Shown here: in pieces, positions 1 to 8,121 of the stretch
Numbering within the stretch: the stretch's first letter is position 1
Layout: every line of letters starts with the position of its first letter
DNA from: Phycisphaerae bacterium
GTDB taxonomy: Bacteria; Planctomycetota; Phycisphaerae; Phycisphaerales; SM1A02
Reading direction: 5' to 3'
Length of the DNA stretch: 64,000 nt
Assembly: GCA_002705085.1 (NCBI GenBank)
Contig: PAHO01000052.1
Span: forward strand, 1 to 64,000
The notes under the pieces: generated by a model
The model's input: only the letters and a program-made list of their open reading frames with translations
The model's database searches: none
Told to the model about the DNA's origin: nothing
Made by a program: the position numbers and the translations under genes

Positions 1-1
1 C

Positions 2-154
2 GTCGGTGTGCCGTGTGTCTTGGGTGCAGGTGGCATGGAGAAAGTCATTGAGATCGAGCTCGACGGCGACGAGAAGCAGCTGATGAATGAATCCATCAGC
101 CACGTCAAAGACTTGGTTGAGACCGTGAAGACTACGTTCCCTGATTTGGCTTGA
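2..154 (+). CDS. mdh: Malate dehydrogenase, C-terminal fragment
   Basis: Only the last 50 residues are in the window; the gene enters from the left edge. The frame begins VGVPCVLGAGGMEKV and ends FPDLA. The GVPCVLG...GMEKVIEIELDGDEKQ pattern is the conserved C-terminal part of the lactate/malate dehydrogenase family, and the tail fits the malate (LDH-like MDH) branch. The enzyme interconverts malate and oxaloacetate with NAD in the TCA cycle. It runs convergently into gap, with a bidirectional hairpin terminator between them. The identity rests on a short stretch, so a lactate dehydrogenase cannot be fully excluded. Confidence 0.8.
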   Translation, partial: VGVPCVLGAGGMEKVIEIELDGDEKQLMNESISHVKDLVETVKTTFPDLA

Positions 155-175
155 AGTCAGCCGATGAACCAACAA

Positions 176-204
176 AAAAGCGGGCCCGATTTGGGCCCGC
201 TTTT
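176..204. terminator. Bidirectional rho-independent terminator between mdh and gap
   Basis: A perfect 12-bp inverted repeat (AAAAGCGGGCCC, loop GATTT, GGGCCCGCTTTT) lies between the convergent mdh and gap stops. A T-run follows on the plus side and an A-run precedes it, so it should end transcription from both sides. Confidence 0.9.
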
Positions 205-224
205 GTTTGATGTTTGCTTTGGCT

Positions 225-1238
225 TCAACCGTTGGCGTGCATGTGGGCCAACATGTCGAGGCAGCGTGTGGCGTATCCCATTTCGTTGTCGTACCACGAC
301 ACGATCTTGAAAAAGTTGCCGTTGAGTTCGATGCCAGCACCGGCGTCGTAGATTGAAGAGCGGGGGTCGCCAATGAAGTCGCTGCTGACCACTTCGTCTT
401 CGGTATATCCGAGCACGCCAGACATGGCGCCTTCAGCCGCGGACTTCATGGCGGCGTTGATGTCGGCCATGGTGGTGCTCTTGCTGGTGCGGAAGGTCAA
501 GTCGACACACGACACGTCCGCGGTTGGGACGCGGAAAGCCATACCGGTCAGTTTGCCTTTGGTTTCGGGCAAGCACAGGGCAACCGCCTTGGCCGCACCG
601 GTCGATGAAGGAATGATGTTGGTGTACGCGTTGCGACCGCCACGCCAGTCCTTCTTGGAAGGGCCGTCTTGGGTGGGTTGGGTCGCGGTGGCCGCGTGCA
701 CGGTGGTCATGAGGCCTTCTTCGAGACCAAACTCATCCATGATGACTTTGACGACGGGGGCCAAGCAGTTGGTGGTGCACGATGCGTTGGAGACCACGGT
801 GTGCTTGCCACCATCGAACGTTTCGTGGTTGACTTTGTACACCAGCGTGGGCACTTCTTCGGGGCTCTTGGTGGGCGCCGAAATCAACACCCGCTTCGCA
901 CCGCCTTCGAGGTGCTTGGAGGCATCGGCAAAGGTCGTGAACAGCCCGGTGGACTCGATGACGTAGTCGCAGCCATGGTCGCCCCACGGCAACTTCGCTG
1001 GATCACGTTCGCTCATGCAGGTGGTCTTCTTTCCGTTGATCGAGAAGCCATCGTCGTGCGTTTCCACGTCGCCTTCGAAAACACCGTGCGTGGAGTCGTA
1101 CTTCATCAAGTACGCCAAGTTGTCGGAGGGCACCAAGTCGTTGACCAGCGCGATTTCAAAGTCACCGCGGCGGGTGGCTTGACGTTGAACAAGACGGCCG
1201 ATGCGGCCAAAACCGTTGATACCAATACGAGTGGTCAT
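225..1238 (-). CDS. gap: Glyceraldehyde-3-phosphate dehydrogenase
   Basis: Glycolytic GAPDH of 337 residues, the usual family length. The N-terminus [14 protein letters not shown] is the Rossmann NAD-binding loop. An Asp in VNDL near residue 34 fits NAD rather than NADP preference. SNASCTTNC places the catalytic cysteine near residue 154, and the C-terminus has WYDNEMGYA. The frame stays open upstream, but the family-typical start MTTRIGING is the ATG at 1236-1238, and it has GGAG (1246-1249) seven bases upstream. A TACACT hexamer at 1280-1285 is a plausible -10 box, giving a leader of about 35 bases. The gene ends at the shared terminator with mdh and lies downstream of the cobalamin adenosyltransferase gene on the same strand. 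Confidence 0.97.
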   Translation of the reverse strand: MTTRIGINGFGRIGRLVQRQATRRGDFEIALVNDLVPSDNLAYLMKYDSTHGVFEGDVETHDDGFSINGKKTTCMSERDPAKLPWGDHGCDYVIESTGLFTTFADASKHLEGGAKRVLISAPTKSPEEVPTLVYKVNHETFDGGKHTVVSNASCTTNCLAPVVKVIMDEFGLEEGLMTTVHAATATQPTQDGPSKKDWRGGRNAYTNIIPSSTGAAKAVALCLPETKGKLTGMAFRVPTADVSCVDLTFRTSKSTTMADINAAMKSAAEGAMSGVLGYTEDEVVSSDFIGDPRSSIYDAGAGIELNGNFFKIVSWYDNEMGYATRCLDMLAHMHANG

Positions 1239-1279
1239 GGATGGACTCCGGGTCGGATAAGGGAAAAGTTTGGGCGACC

Positions 1280-1285
1280 AGTGTA
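1280..1285 (-). promoter_or_regulatory. Candidate -10 box for gap
   Basis: TACACT on the minus strand, 41 bases before the gap ATG. It lies outside the upstream coding region and is compatible with a leadered mRNA using the GGAG site. No convincing -35 element is seen. Confidence 0.35.
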
Positions 1286-1306
1286 GCGAGCGGACGCCCG
1301 GATCCC

Positions 1307-1879
1307 TCAATCCTTCTTCGGAAGCCAGGGGATGTCTTCGATCTGCAATTCTCGATTGGCCCGCCGGGCCATGGCAAAGAGCAGATCCGACAGGCGGTTG
1401 ACCCAGGCGACGACATTCGGGCTGACCGTTTCGGTATGCGCCAACTCCACGATCTTTCGCTCGGCCCGCCGCGCGACCGTTCTGGCCAAATGCAGCCGGG
1501 CCGCGACTTCGGAGCCCCCGGGAAGCACGAACGTGGTCATGGGCACGTTACCCGATTCCACTTCATCGATGAACTGTTCCATCTCGGCGACGGCTGCGTC
1601 GGGGAGGCGAACCGTCTTTTCTTCGTGGGCGGTGCCCTCGGGGGTGGCCAGGTCGGCGCCGATGTCGAACAGACGACTTTGACACAGGTGCAATATGGAG
1701 TGCATCCGGCCCAAGAAGCCTTCGTCTTCAGCGGGAAGCGCGCTCATCGCCAAGCCGATGGTGGCATTGGTTTCATCAACCGTGCCATACGCTGTCACCC
1801 GTGGATGATCTTTGGAGACTCGCCCGCCGCCAAAGAGCCCGGTGGACCCATCATCGCCCGATCGTGTGTAGAGCTTCAT
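1307..1879 (-). CDS. Cob(I)alamin adenosyltransferase, PduO type
   Basis: Transfers adenosyl from ATP to cob(I)alamin to make coenzyme B12. The 190-residue protein has the PduO-type N-terminus [20 protein letters not shown], which forms the ATP-binding loop. It then has [32 protein letters not shown] with its conserved arginines, and [14 protein letters not shown], in family order. The ATG at 1877-1879 has no clear Shine-Dalgarno; a TAGACT hexamer (1888-1893) lies eight bases before it. The gene sits between gap and a dockerin protein on the same strand, with no B12-dependent enzyme nearby in the window. Confidence 0.92.
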   Translation of the reverse strand: MKLYTRSGDDGSTGLFGGGRVSKDHPRVTAYGTVDETNATIGLAMSALPAEDEGFLGRMHSILHLCQSRLFDIGADLATPEGTAHEEKTVRLPDAAVAEMEQFIDEVESGNVPMTTFVLPGGSEVAARLHLARTVARRAERKIVELAHTETVSPNVVAWVNRLSDLLFAMARRANRELQIEDIPWLPKKD

Positions 1880-1898
1880 TGCAAAAGAGTCTAGGCAC

Positions 1899-2924
1899 TC
1901 ATCCGGTGCAAGGTCCCCAGACCGCCAGCACGGCGATCACATCGTCAAACCCGGTCGTGCCGTTGCCATCCACATCGCTGCTGCAGCCGGCGCATCCCCA
2001 GTCTGAAAGAATCATCAACACATCGCTCAGGCCAACTTGTCCGTCCGTATCGAGGTCGCCATCACAACTGGGGGGTGGACCGCTGAAGATGGCGATGGTT
2101 CCGGATAGCCGAGCGGCGAAGGCCAGGTCAAAGGTCACATTGGGATGTTCGCGGCAGTAATACGAGGGGTAGTCAGCACCCTCGCCGCCTTCAACCACTT
2201 CGGTCATCGAGGTAAGCATGAGGGCGAGTTTGCCATCAGTACATCCCGCGGAAAGGAGGGTGTTGTTGGCTTCACTGATTGTGGTCAAATCGAAAACGAT
2301 CGTGGAATCGGCCGGGATCAAATCGCCCGGGATGGTGCCGGGACTGGTGCCGATCGCCAGTGGGTCGGCTGCGAATCCCTCGGTGGGCTGATTGCTGGCA
2401 TCTTGCCAAGTGCCACTGGGGTCGCTGGTCAGGGGATAGGCATTCCGGATGCCGCGCCCAAAGCTGCTGCCGTCGGCGGAATAAGGCCCATCCTCGGGGA
2501 ATGTGCCAGCGGTCCAGCCGTTGCGCCACCCCACCGCCCACAATTCCAGAGGCCGACCGTCATCCAGATCTGGTGCACCGGTGGATCCAAAAGTGGAGGG
2601 GGCGTCGATGGTGTCGTCGTACACCACCGGGTTGGTGCCTTCGTAATTCACCTCAAGCCGCAATGCTTCGAACGTGATTTGACTGGGATCAATGGGGGTC
2701 GTGATGCCCAGTTCAGTGAGGTCAAAAGTCAACAAGAACTGACCATCTCGATCATCGAAGACGGTGTAGATGTCCTGTCCGAAGGTCGAGGCCAGAATGC
2801 GGTCACCGGGCGTGGCATTGAAGGGATAGAACCAACGATCCGTCGCCACTTCAAGATCAGCGAACTCGAAGATTTCACCCGAAGAAAGGGCCAGCAGTCC
2901 GGCAGCGGCGCTAATTGAGAACAT
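1899..2924 (-). CDS. Secreted protein with C-terminal dockerin repeats
   Basis: Exported protein of 341 residues and unknown function. The start MFSISAAAGLLALSSG looks like a short signal peptide without a positive n-region; an in-frame TTG two codons upstream would add Arg. The body is rich in Asp, Gly and aromatic residues, contains LTFDLTEL and FDLTTIS segments, and looks all-beta, possibly like DNRLRE/CBM-type modules (inference). The last 60 residues hold two EF-hand dockerin repeats, DLDTDGQVGLSDVLMILSDWG and DVDGNGTTGFDDVIAVLAVWG, typical of Planctomycetota and probably calcium binding. The start codon overlaps the divergent pseudopilin promoter region. TAGCAT (2931-2936) lies six bases before the ATG. 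Confidence 0.8.
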   Translation of the reverse strand: MFSISAAAGLLALSSGEIFEFADLEVATDRWFYPFNATPGDRILASTFGQDIYTVFDDRDGQFLLTFDLTELGITTPIDPSQITFEALRLEVNYEGTNPVVYDDTIDAPSTFGSTGAPDLDDGRPLELWAVGWRNGWTAGTFPEDGPYSADGSSFGRGIRNAYPLTSDPSGTWQDASNQPTEGFAADPLAIGTSPGTIPGDLIPADSTIVFDLTTISEANNTLLSAGCTDGKLALMLTSMTEVVEGGEGADYPSYYCREHPNVTFDLAFAARLSGTIAIFSGPPPSCDGDLDTDGQVGLSDVLMILSDWGCAGCSSDVDGNGTTGFDDVIAVLAVWGPCTG

Positions 2925-2930
2925 GTCTCA

Positions 2931-2940
2931 ATGCTATACT
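2931..2940. promoter_or_regulatory. Overlapping divergent -10 boxes
   Basis: TAGCAT on the minus strand (2931-2936) lies six bases before the dockerin gene ATG. TATACT on the plus strand (2935-2940) lies twelve bases before the pseudopilin ATG. The two hexamers overlap by two bases, so the genes may be transcribed back to back from one small region, both nearly leaderless. Confidence 0.45.
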
Positions 2941-2952
2941 GTGAACCCTCCC

Positions 2953-3807
2953 ATGAGACGGAAAATCCTCCCATGTCGCGGTGGTTTCACCATTGTGGAA
3001 CTGCTTGTTGTGATGGCGGTGATCGCGGTTTTGGTGAGTTTGTTGCTCCCGGCGGTCCAAAAAGCTCGTTTGGCTGCGACTCGAACCGACGAAATGTCCT
3101 CGGCCCGTCAATTGATGCTCGCATGGGATGCCTACGCCGTCCAGTACAAAGAATCGGTCTTGCCTGGTTACAAACTGGGGCTTCGCGCGTTCACCGAGGA
3201 TGGTGATGAAGTGGGGGAGGTCGCCAACACCATCGCGGCCGCTCGGTACCCATGGCGCTTGGCTCCATTTTTGGATTACGACTTTCGAACGCTCTATCGG
3301 GGCATCAATGCTCGAGCGTTGGAGGGCATGCAGCAGCAAGATCCAGAATCGTATGTGTACGTCGTTTCGGTTTCTCCCAGCCTGGGGTTGAACACCACTT
3401 GGGTTGGCGGTGATCAAAACGAACTTGGATTCAGCGCGCCAGCGTTGTCGAATTTTGGCAAGTTCTACGTTCAGAAACTCGGCGACATTCGAAAGGCCGG
3501 TGACTTGATGGTCTTCGCCTCGGCCAAGGGGGCCGATCCCGCTGAGCCAGAATCAGACCCCTATGAGGGGTTCTTTCGGGTTCGTTCTCCACGGCTGGCC
3601 ATGGGCCAAGAGGAGCGATGGGCCGCAGACATCACTTCGAGCACTGCTCCCGAAGATTCGGGGCATGTTGATTTTCGATATGGAGGTTCTGCGGTGATTG
3701 CCTGTGCCGACGGGCATGTCGAGACCCAAGGCGCAGAGGCCATGCGTGATATGCGGCGCTGGGCCAACCGCGCTGGGTCTGCGGATTACGGTCTTTCTCC
3801 GCAGTAG
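2953..3807 (+). CDS. Type II secretion-like pseudopilin (prepilin-type cleavage motif)
   Basis: A 284-residue protein with an N-terminal class III prepilin signal: a short basic leader MRRKILPCRGG, then FTIVELLVVMAVIAVLVSLLLPAV. A prepilin peptidase should cut after the second Gly and methylate the Phe. The C-terminus has HVDFRYGG...ACADGHVE, close to the H-X9-DG motif common in planctomycete pseudopilins. The family is greatly expanded in Planctomycetes and most members have no known role; they are presumed to be assembled in the envelope. The ATG at 2953 is chosen because it gives the normal short leader and avoids overlapping the divergent gene; an ATG at 2923 is the alternative. No secretion-machinery genes are adjacent. 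Confidence 0.88.
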   Translation: MRRKILPCRGGFTIVELLVVMAVIAVLVSLLLPAVQKARLAATRTDEMSSARQLMLAWDAYAVQYKESVLPGYKLGLRAFTEDGDEVGEVANTIAAARYPWRLAPFLDYDFRTLYRGINARALEGMQQQDPESYVYVVSVSPSLGLNTTWVGGDQNELGFSAPALSNFGKFYVQKLGDIRKAGDLMVFASAKGADPAEPESDPYEGFFRVRSPRLAMGQEERWAADITSSTAPEDSGHVDFRYGGSAVIACADGHVETQGAEAMRDMRRWANRAGSADYGLSPQ

Positions 3808-3835
3808 AGCCGGCAAAATCGGCTAGGCTCAAAGC

Positions 3836-4819
3836 ATGAGTGATCCATCATCCTTTACCAAAGATTGGGACGCGGTTCGATCCGCGGTGGGTTCGGTTTT
3901 GGTGGGGCAAGATGATGTGGTGGAAGGGGTGCTTACCGCTCTGTTTGCGGGTGGGCATGTTCTTCTGGAAGGGGTTCCCGGGTTGGGCAAGACCCTCTTG
4001 GTTCGAACCTTGGGGGCAGCGCTTGGTTTGGACTTCCGCCGGATCCAATTCACCCCCGACCTGATGCCCGCGGATGTCACGGGGACCACGGTGGTGGAAG
4101 AAACCGAGCAAGGGCGATCTTTGGTGTTCCGCCGAGGCCCCGTCTTTACCCAGTTGTTGTTGGCCGATGAAATCAACCGAGCCACACCCAAGACCCAGTC
4201 GGCGATGTTGGAAGCGATGCAAGAACGGTCGGTCACGGTCGGTGGGGTGACCCACGAGTTGCCCGCGCCATTCATGGTGATGGCCACCCAAAACCCTGTC
4301 GAGCAGGAGGGGACCTACCCCTTGCCTGAGGCCCAGCTCGATCGCTTCCTGTTCAAATTGATTGTGCCCACCACCGGCCGTGAAGATCTCGTTGAAATTC
4401 TGCGGCGGACCACCGGGACCCCTCAGCCTGATCCAGCACCAGTGCTTGATGGTGAGCGTCTGCTGGCCCATCAGCAGGCGGTGCGTTCGGTGTCGGCGAG
4501 TGATGAGACACACGATTACGCCGCTCGCTTGGTCTTGGCCACGCATCCCGGGCATGAACTGGCCTCCCCCGAAGCGGAGCGTTGGCTGCGCTTTGGGGCA
4601 TCTCCCCGCGCGGCGCAGGCTTTGCTGCTTGCGGGGAAGGTGCGGGCCTTGCGTGAAGGGCGAACCACCGTTCACGCCGAAGATTTGATCCCAGCCGCAT
4701 TGCCAGCCCTTCGACACCGGCTTCACCGTGGCTTTGAGGCTGAAGCGGAGGGGGTTGATACCGATCGGGTGGTGAAGGCGGTGCTGGAGACCGTCCCGCA
4801 GCATTCCGCCAGCGCTTGA
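3836..4819 (+). CDS. MoxR family AAA+ ATPase
   Basis: A 327-residue AAA+ ATPase of the MoxR/RavA group, thought to act as a chaperone in assembly of enzyme complexes or the cell envelope. Walker A is GVPGLGKT (46-53), Walker B LLLADE (107-112), sensor 1 ATQNP (150-154), with QLDRF near 169. Such genes usually precede a DUF58 and von Willebrand-domain cluster, but here the next gene is a putative outer-membrane barrel, so this looks like an orphan MoxR. No Shine-Dalgarno is seen. A TAGGCT hexamer at 3824-3829 ends six bases before the ATG, suggesting a leaderless mRNA. Confidence 0.95.
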   Translation: MSDPSSFTKDWDAVRSAVGSVLVGQDDVVEGVLTALFAGGHVLLEGVPGLGKTLLVRTLGAALGLDFRRIQFTPDLMPADVTGTTVVEETEQGRSLVFRRGPVFTQLLLADEINRATPKTQSAMLEAMQERSVTVGGVTHELPAPFMVMATQNPVEQEGTYPLPEAQLDRFLFKLIVPTTGREDLVEILRRTTGTPQPDPAPVLDGERLLAHQQAVRSVSASDETHDYAARLVLATHPGHELASPEAERWLRFGASPRAAQALLLAGKVRALREGRTTVHAEDLIPAALPALRHRLHRGFEAEAEGVDTDRVVKAVLETVPQHSASA

Positions 4820-4829
4820 ACGGCTGCCG

Positions 4830-4835
4830 TACACT
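4830..4835 (+). promoter_or_regulatory. Candidate -10 box for the barrel protein gene
   Basis: TACACT in the MoxR-barrel intergenic space, followed by AGGAG (4846-4850) and the ATG at 4859. The spacing fits a short-leader mRNA with a normal ribosome-binding site. No -35 consensus is seen. Confidence 0.35.
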
Positions 4836-4858
4836 CTGCACAAGCAGGAGTTTGTCTG

Positions 4859-5860
4859 ATGCCTCTGACCCCATTTATTGCCTGTCACATTCTCGCGGTG
4901 GCTGATGTCCCCGGACGCCGTGAAGAGTTGCCCCCGCCTCCATTGTCCCAAGCCTTCGTGAGCTTGATTTTTGACGGTGGCTTTATGAACAACACCGAAG
5001 TTGGGGAGTTTGGCAATCTCTCCAAGCGGACCGCGGGGCTAGAAGTGCTCGCTGAAGGTCGGCTCACGCGGAACTTCCATTGGGATCTTCGTCTTGAGCA
5101 TCGCTTTGACGACTATGACTTCTCTGGCACTGGTGTATTGGATGGGGGCGATCCCAATGACCCTGCGGGTGATGACTTTGATCCCAGTGATCAACCTTGG
5201 CGAAATATTTACACCACCACCTTTGCCTTGGAGTTCTCTCAGAAGCAAGGTGCGAACACGACCTTCGGTGGAGTCGGCATGCAGGCGGCTCGCCAGCGTT
5301 CCGCAGACTTCGGCGATGGCCGCGCCTTCTCCGGGCACTGGGGCATCACCACTCGATACAGCGATGATCTTGCGTTTGGTTGGGGACTTTCCATCCGTGA
5401 GCAAATCGATGGCCCCACCCAATACCTTCCGGTCTTGGCCTTGGATTGGTCCCTGACCAATGACCTTTCGGTTGAGGGATGGTTTGGCCCTTGGGAAATT
5501 CGTGAGCCACGTGTCGATATCGTCTGGGAGGCTTTTTCTGAGTGGGATCTGTTCGCGGGATTTGGTTACCGCAGAGATCGGTTCCGACTCGACGATTTTT
5601 CCGGCATTGACATCGACGTTGACGGTGACATTGACAACGAAACCATTGAAGAGTGGTACCAGGGTGTCGGCCAAGACAGTGCTTTCCCAATCTGGGTGGG
5701 CGCTCGGTACGTGCCAAGCCTGTATCAATCCTTTGAAGTTCGGGTGGGCCGCGACATCCAAGGTGAGTTGCAACTTCGCGACCGGGAGGGCGCGTCCTTG
5801 TTGAACAGCGATTACGACGGCGGGCTCGCGGTCTCGCTTCGTTGGCAGCTGCGCTACTGA
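4859..5860 (+). CDS. Putative outer-membrane beta-barrel protein
   Basis: A 333-residue protein with alternating-pattern strands throughout, such as TTFALEFSQKQG, GHWGITTRYSDDLAFGWGLSIREQ and IWVGARYVPSLYQSFEVRVGRD. It ends in an aromatic strand, LAVSLRWQLRY, as expected for a barrel inserted by BAM. This resembles the planctomycete DUF6268-like barrel group (inference). Acidic loops DGGDPNDPAGDDFDPSD and DIDVDGDIDNE may bind calcium. The N-terminus MPLTPFIACHILAVADV is a weak signal peptide. AGGAG eight bases upstream supports the ATG. Its last codons overlap the convergent unknown gene by 7 bases. Confidence 0.7.
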   Translation: MPLTPFIACHILAVADVPGRREELPPPPLSQAFVSLIFDGGFMNNTEVGEFGNLSKRTAGLEVLAEGRLTRNFHWDLRLEHRFDDYDFSGTGVLDGGDPNDPAGDDFDPSDQPWRNIYTTTFALEFSQKQGANTTFGGVGMQAARQRSADFGDGRAFSGHWGITTRYSDDLAFGWGLSIREQIDGPTQYLPVLALDWSLTNDLSVEGWFGPWEIREPRVDIVWEAFSEWDLFAGFGYRRDRFRLDDFSGIDIDVDGDIDNETIEEWYQGVGQDSAFPIWVGARYVPSLYQSFEVRVGRDIQGELQLRDREGASLLNSDYDGGLAVSLRWQLRY

Positions 5861-7302
5861 GCCGAACCGATGGTATTGGAGGGTGTGTCGCCCTCGGGAT
5901 TCCATGCGTTCCAGTTGAGCTTGAGCTTTGGGTCATTCAGCCCAAAAGCGTCGGCCGGTCCGGGAACCGCGATGGGGCCGCCGCCGTCGTGGGTGCGTCG
6001 AATTGAGAGTGAAGAGGGGGGGGATTGGCATTCAATTCGAACCTGCCATCGATCCTCCCAAATTCGTCGATGGATGATCAGGCCGTCCACGCTTGGGACA
6101 GGTCCATTGGCTGACACCCATACCCCTTGGTCATCCACTTGGAACCACAAGGCGTCCCGTTGCAGAAGAGTGCCCGGTTCCGTGGCACAGGTCACAAAAA
6201 TTTCAGGCACTTCGTTGTGAATGCGGCATTCGGCGGCAAAGGGCAAGCCCGAAGATTGCACACCAAAGAGTCGTGGGGCGGGTCGCGGTGGGTTGAACCG
6301 GTATGCCGGAGGGGTGATGTGCCCAATCGCTTTGGGGAATTGAACAGTGCGGACTCCAGCGCTGGCCCGCAGTGTGGTTTGCTGCCCGCCGAGTGTCACG
6401 GGCAGTGGCACTTCAAAATGGCACCTTCGAGGGATCTCGATTCGTTCCGGAAGCCCGTCGATCTCAAGCAGCCTCTTTTCCCAACCGCCATGCCAGCCCG
6501 CCAAACGTGGCAAGCCGTCACGACCGACGGTGGTCCAGCATCCCAAAGGGATCCAAGCATCCAATGCTTCCAGGGCCACTTGAGACACCCGGTCGGTCAT
6601 GGTTGGGTCAAGCAACTTGGGCAACAACGAGGTGCCATCCAGCCAAGCGGCACGGACCCGTCCGTGCGTGTCACGGACAGAATTGGTCAACGCACTTCGC
6701 AAGCTGGCGGCGATCCCGGGATCTTCTGTAGCCACCAACACCAGCGCCGCCCGCCATCGTGCTGCGAGGGCTTGTGCAGCTTGTTTGGCTTCGGGAGTCC
6801 AGTTCGAAGGCACTTGAGCGGTGGTGTCGGCTTGGTCGGCCATCAGAGCCAAGCGCCACCAGGCCAACGGGTCCTGAGGGTCAGGGCCACCAGCGCACGT
6901 GGCCAAGTCGAGCGGGGGGCGAGGGACATCAGGGCGTGGAATACGACTCCAGCGCGCCGGCTTGGGGAAGCGCAACGGTTCGATGATGGTGTCCCCCACC
7001 TGCAACTTCCCGGACTCAGGCACCGTCAACAGCAACAGTCGGGGCAGCAGTGGGTCATCATCGGGAGATGCGGGACGGACTCGGGTGGGTTGGAGTTCGC
7101 TTTCCCAGGCGGCGTCAGGCACCGGTACGACCGTGGCCAATCGGTAGGGCCAGGGGACGCCATCCACCAAGACGTTTGGTTGCGGCGCGCTGGGGTCATC
7201 GGTTTGGACCGCGAGCGCCGTTGGGGCGCCCCCCACCACGATGGGGTTGGACTCAAGCACGGTCCAAGCCGAAAGCAGCAGGCCAGTAAGGGTTAGGGGC
7301 AC
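5854..7302 (-). CDS. Unknown exported protein, last gene of the oxoacid dehydrogenase operon
   Basis: I do not recognise this 482-residue protein. The N-terminus MPLTLTGLLLSAWTVLES looks like a signal peptide. The rest is rich in Pro, Trp and Arg, with a helical middle (about 130-260, including KQAAQALAARWRAALVLVATED). A beta-rich C-terminal half includes CHFEVPLPVTLGGQQTTL and WVSANGPVPSVDGLIIHRR. No catalytic motif stands out. Its start overlaps the end of the metallo-hydrolase gene by 10 bases, so translation is probably coupled. It is the sixth and last gene of the operon and may be an envelope protein that is only co-transcribed. It overlaps the convergent barrel gene by 7 bases. Confidence 0.7.
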   Translation of the reverse strand: MPLTLTGLLLSAWTVLESNPIVVGGAPTALAVQTDDPSAPQPNVLVDGVPWPYRLATVVPVPDAAWESELQPTRVRPASPDDDPLLPRLLLLTVPESGKLQVGDTIIEPLRFPKPARWSRIPRPDVPRPPLDLATCAGGPDPQDPLAWWRLALMADQADTTAQVPSNWTPEAKQAAQALAARWRAALVLVATEDPGIAASLRSALTNSVRDTHGRVRAAWLDGTSLLPKLLDPTMTDRVSQVALEALDAWIPLGCWTTVGRDGLPRLAGWHGGWEKRLLEIDGLPERIEIPRRCHFEVPLPVTLGGQQTTLRASAGVRTVQFPKAIGHITPPAYRFNPPRPAPRLFGVQSSGLPFAAECRIHNEVPEIFVTCATEPGTLLQRDALWFQVDDQGVWVSANGPVPSVDGLIIHRRIWEDRWQVRIECQSPPSSLSIRRTHDGGGPIAVPGPADAFGLNDPKLKLNWNAWNPEGDTPSNTIGSAQ

Positions 7303-8117
7303 GGGATCAGCCGCCGGCGTTCGGGCCGTTCTGGGTCTGACTCGGCCCGCACCAAGACGGGGCCTGGTTCATGCCCCAACGCAATGGTCCAGCCCTCTTC
7401 CACGGCTCGAGACAACACATTCATTTTGGTGTGCATGGCGGTGAAGGGCTCGATGTCGTACGCCATCACAAATGCGGGTGGGGCATGATTGATGGTTGGC
7501 ACCACATCGGCTGGGAATACCACCTGACCGTCTGCGGAAGCGATGTGAACGGATTGCTGCCCCCAAGTGTGTCCGGGAGCCAACTCGACGCTGAGTCCCT
7601 CCAAAACAGAGGATTGACCAGAGTGGGTTTTGATTTGTGAGGCAACTGGTTCGAGGTGGGTCGGCAGATAGGTACGCGTCATCACCGCTCGGTTTTCGTT
7701 GGCGTCTTTCCACTCTTGTTCTTGGACGTGGACGGTCGCGTTGGGAAAGCACGAGACGGGGCATCCGTCGACCATCCGGGTGAGGCCACCGGCATGATCA
7801 AAATGCAGGTGCGAAATCACGACGTGGTCGATCTCTGCCGGGTCAACATTTTGTTCTTGCAACGCATCCACAACCGTACGTTGTTCGATGGCGTAGATCC
7901 CTCGCTCCTTGGCTGACCACTTGTCGCCGCAGCCCGCCTCTACCAGAACTTTGGTTCCACTTTGCTCCAGCAGCAAGCAGTTGGTTTGGAGCAGGATGCG
8001 GTTTTGGTCGTCGGGAGGAGAAAGCCTTTCCCACATGGTTTTGGGCACAACCCCAAACATGCCACCACCATCCAAGCGCATGGTTCCCGCTCGAAGAATC
8101 TTGATGGACCAAGTCAT
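7293..8117 (-). CDS. MBL-fold metallo-hydrolase
   Basis: A 274-residue metallo-beta-lactamase-fold hydrolase. The zinc motif SHLHFDHAGG puts ligands at His103, His105, Asp107 and His108; later metal ligands are likely in APGHTWGQQ and FPADVV. The HFDHAGG form resembles the lactonase (AiiA-like) and Ydj/UlaG-like branches, but the substrate cannot be read from sequence. It starts 4 bases after the E2 gene ends and overlaps the next gene by 10 bases. A thioester or lactone hydrolase in acyl-group metabolism would fit the operon, but that is inference. It has no signal peptide and should be cytoplasmic. Confidence 0.88.
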   Translation of the reverse strand: MTWSIKILRAGTMRLDGGGMFGVVPKTMWERLSPPDDQNRILLQTNCLLLEQSGTKVLVEAGCGDKWSAKERGIYAIEQRTVVDALQEQNVDPAEIDHVVISHLHFDHAGGLTRMVDGCPVSCFPNATVHVQEQEWKDANENRAVMTRTYLPTHLEPVASQIKTHSGQSSVLEGLSVELAPGHTWGQQSVHIASADGQVVFPADVVPTINHAPPAFVMAYDIEPFTAMHTKMNVLSRAVEEGWTIALGHEPGPVLVRAESDPERPERRRLIPCP

Positions 8118-8121
8118 GGCA

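Noticed and set aside
669-1286. 205-codon plus-strand frame over gap
   Set aside because: It mirrors the codon pattern of gap and has no recognisable features.
2145-2918. 257-codon plus-strand frame
   Set aside because: It is antisense to the dockerin protein, whose EF-hand repeats are unmistakable.
3836-5860. MoxR/DUF58/von Willebrand complex locus
   Set aside because: The expected partner genes are absent; the next gene is a putative barrel.
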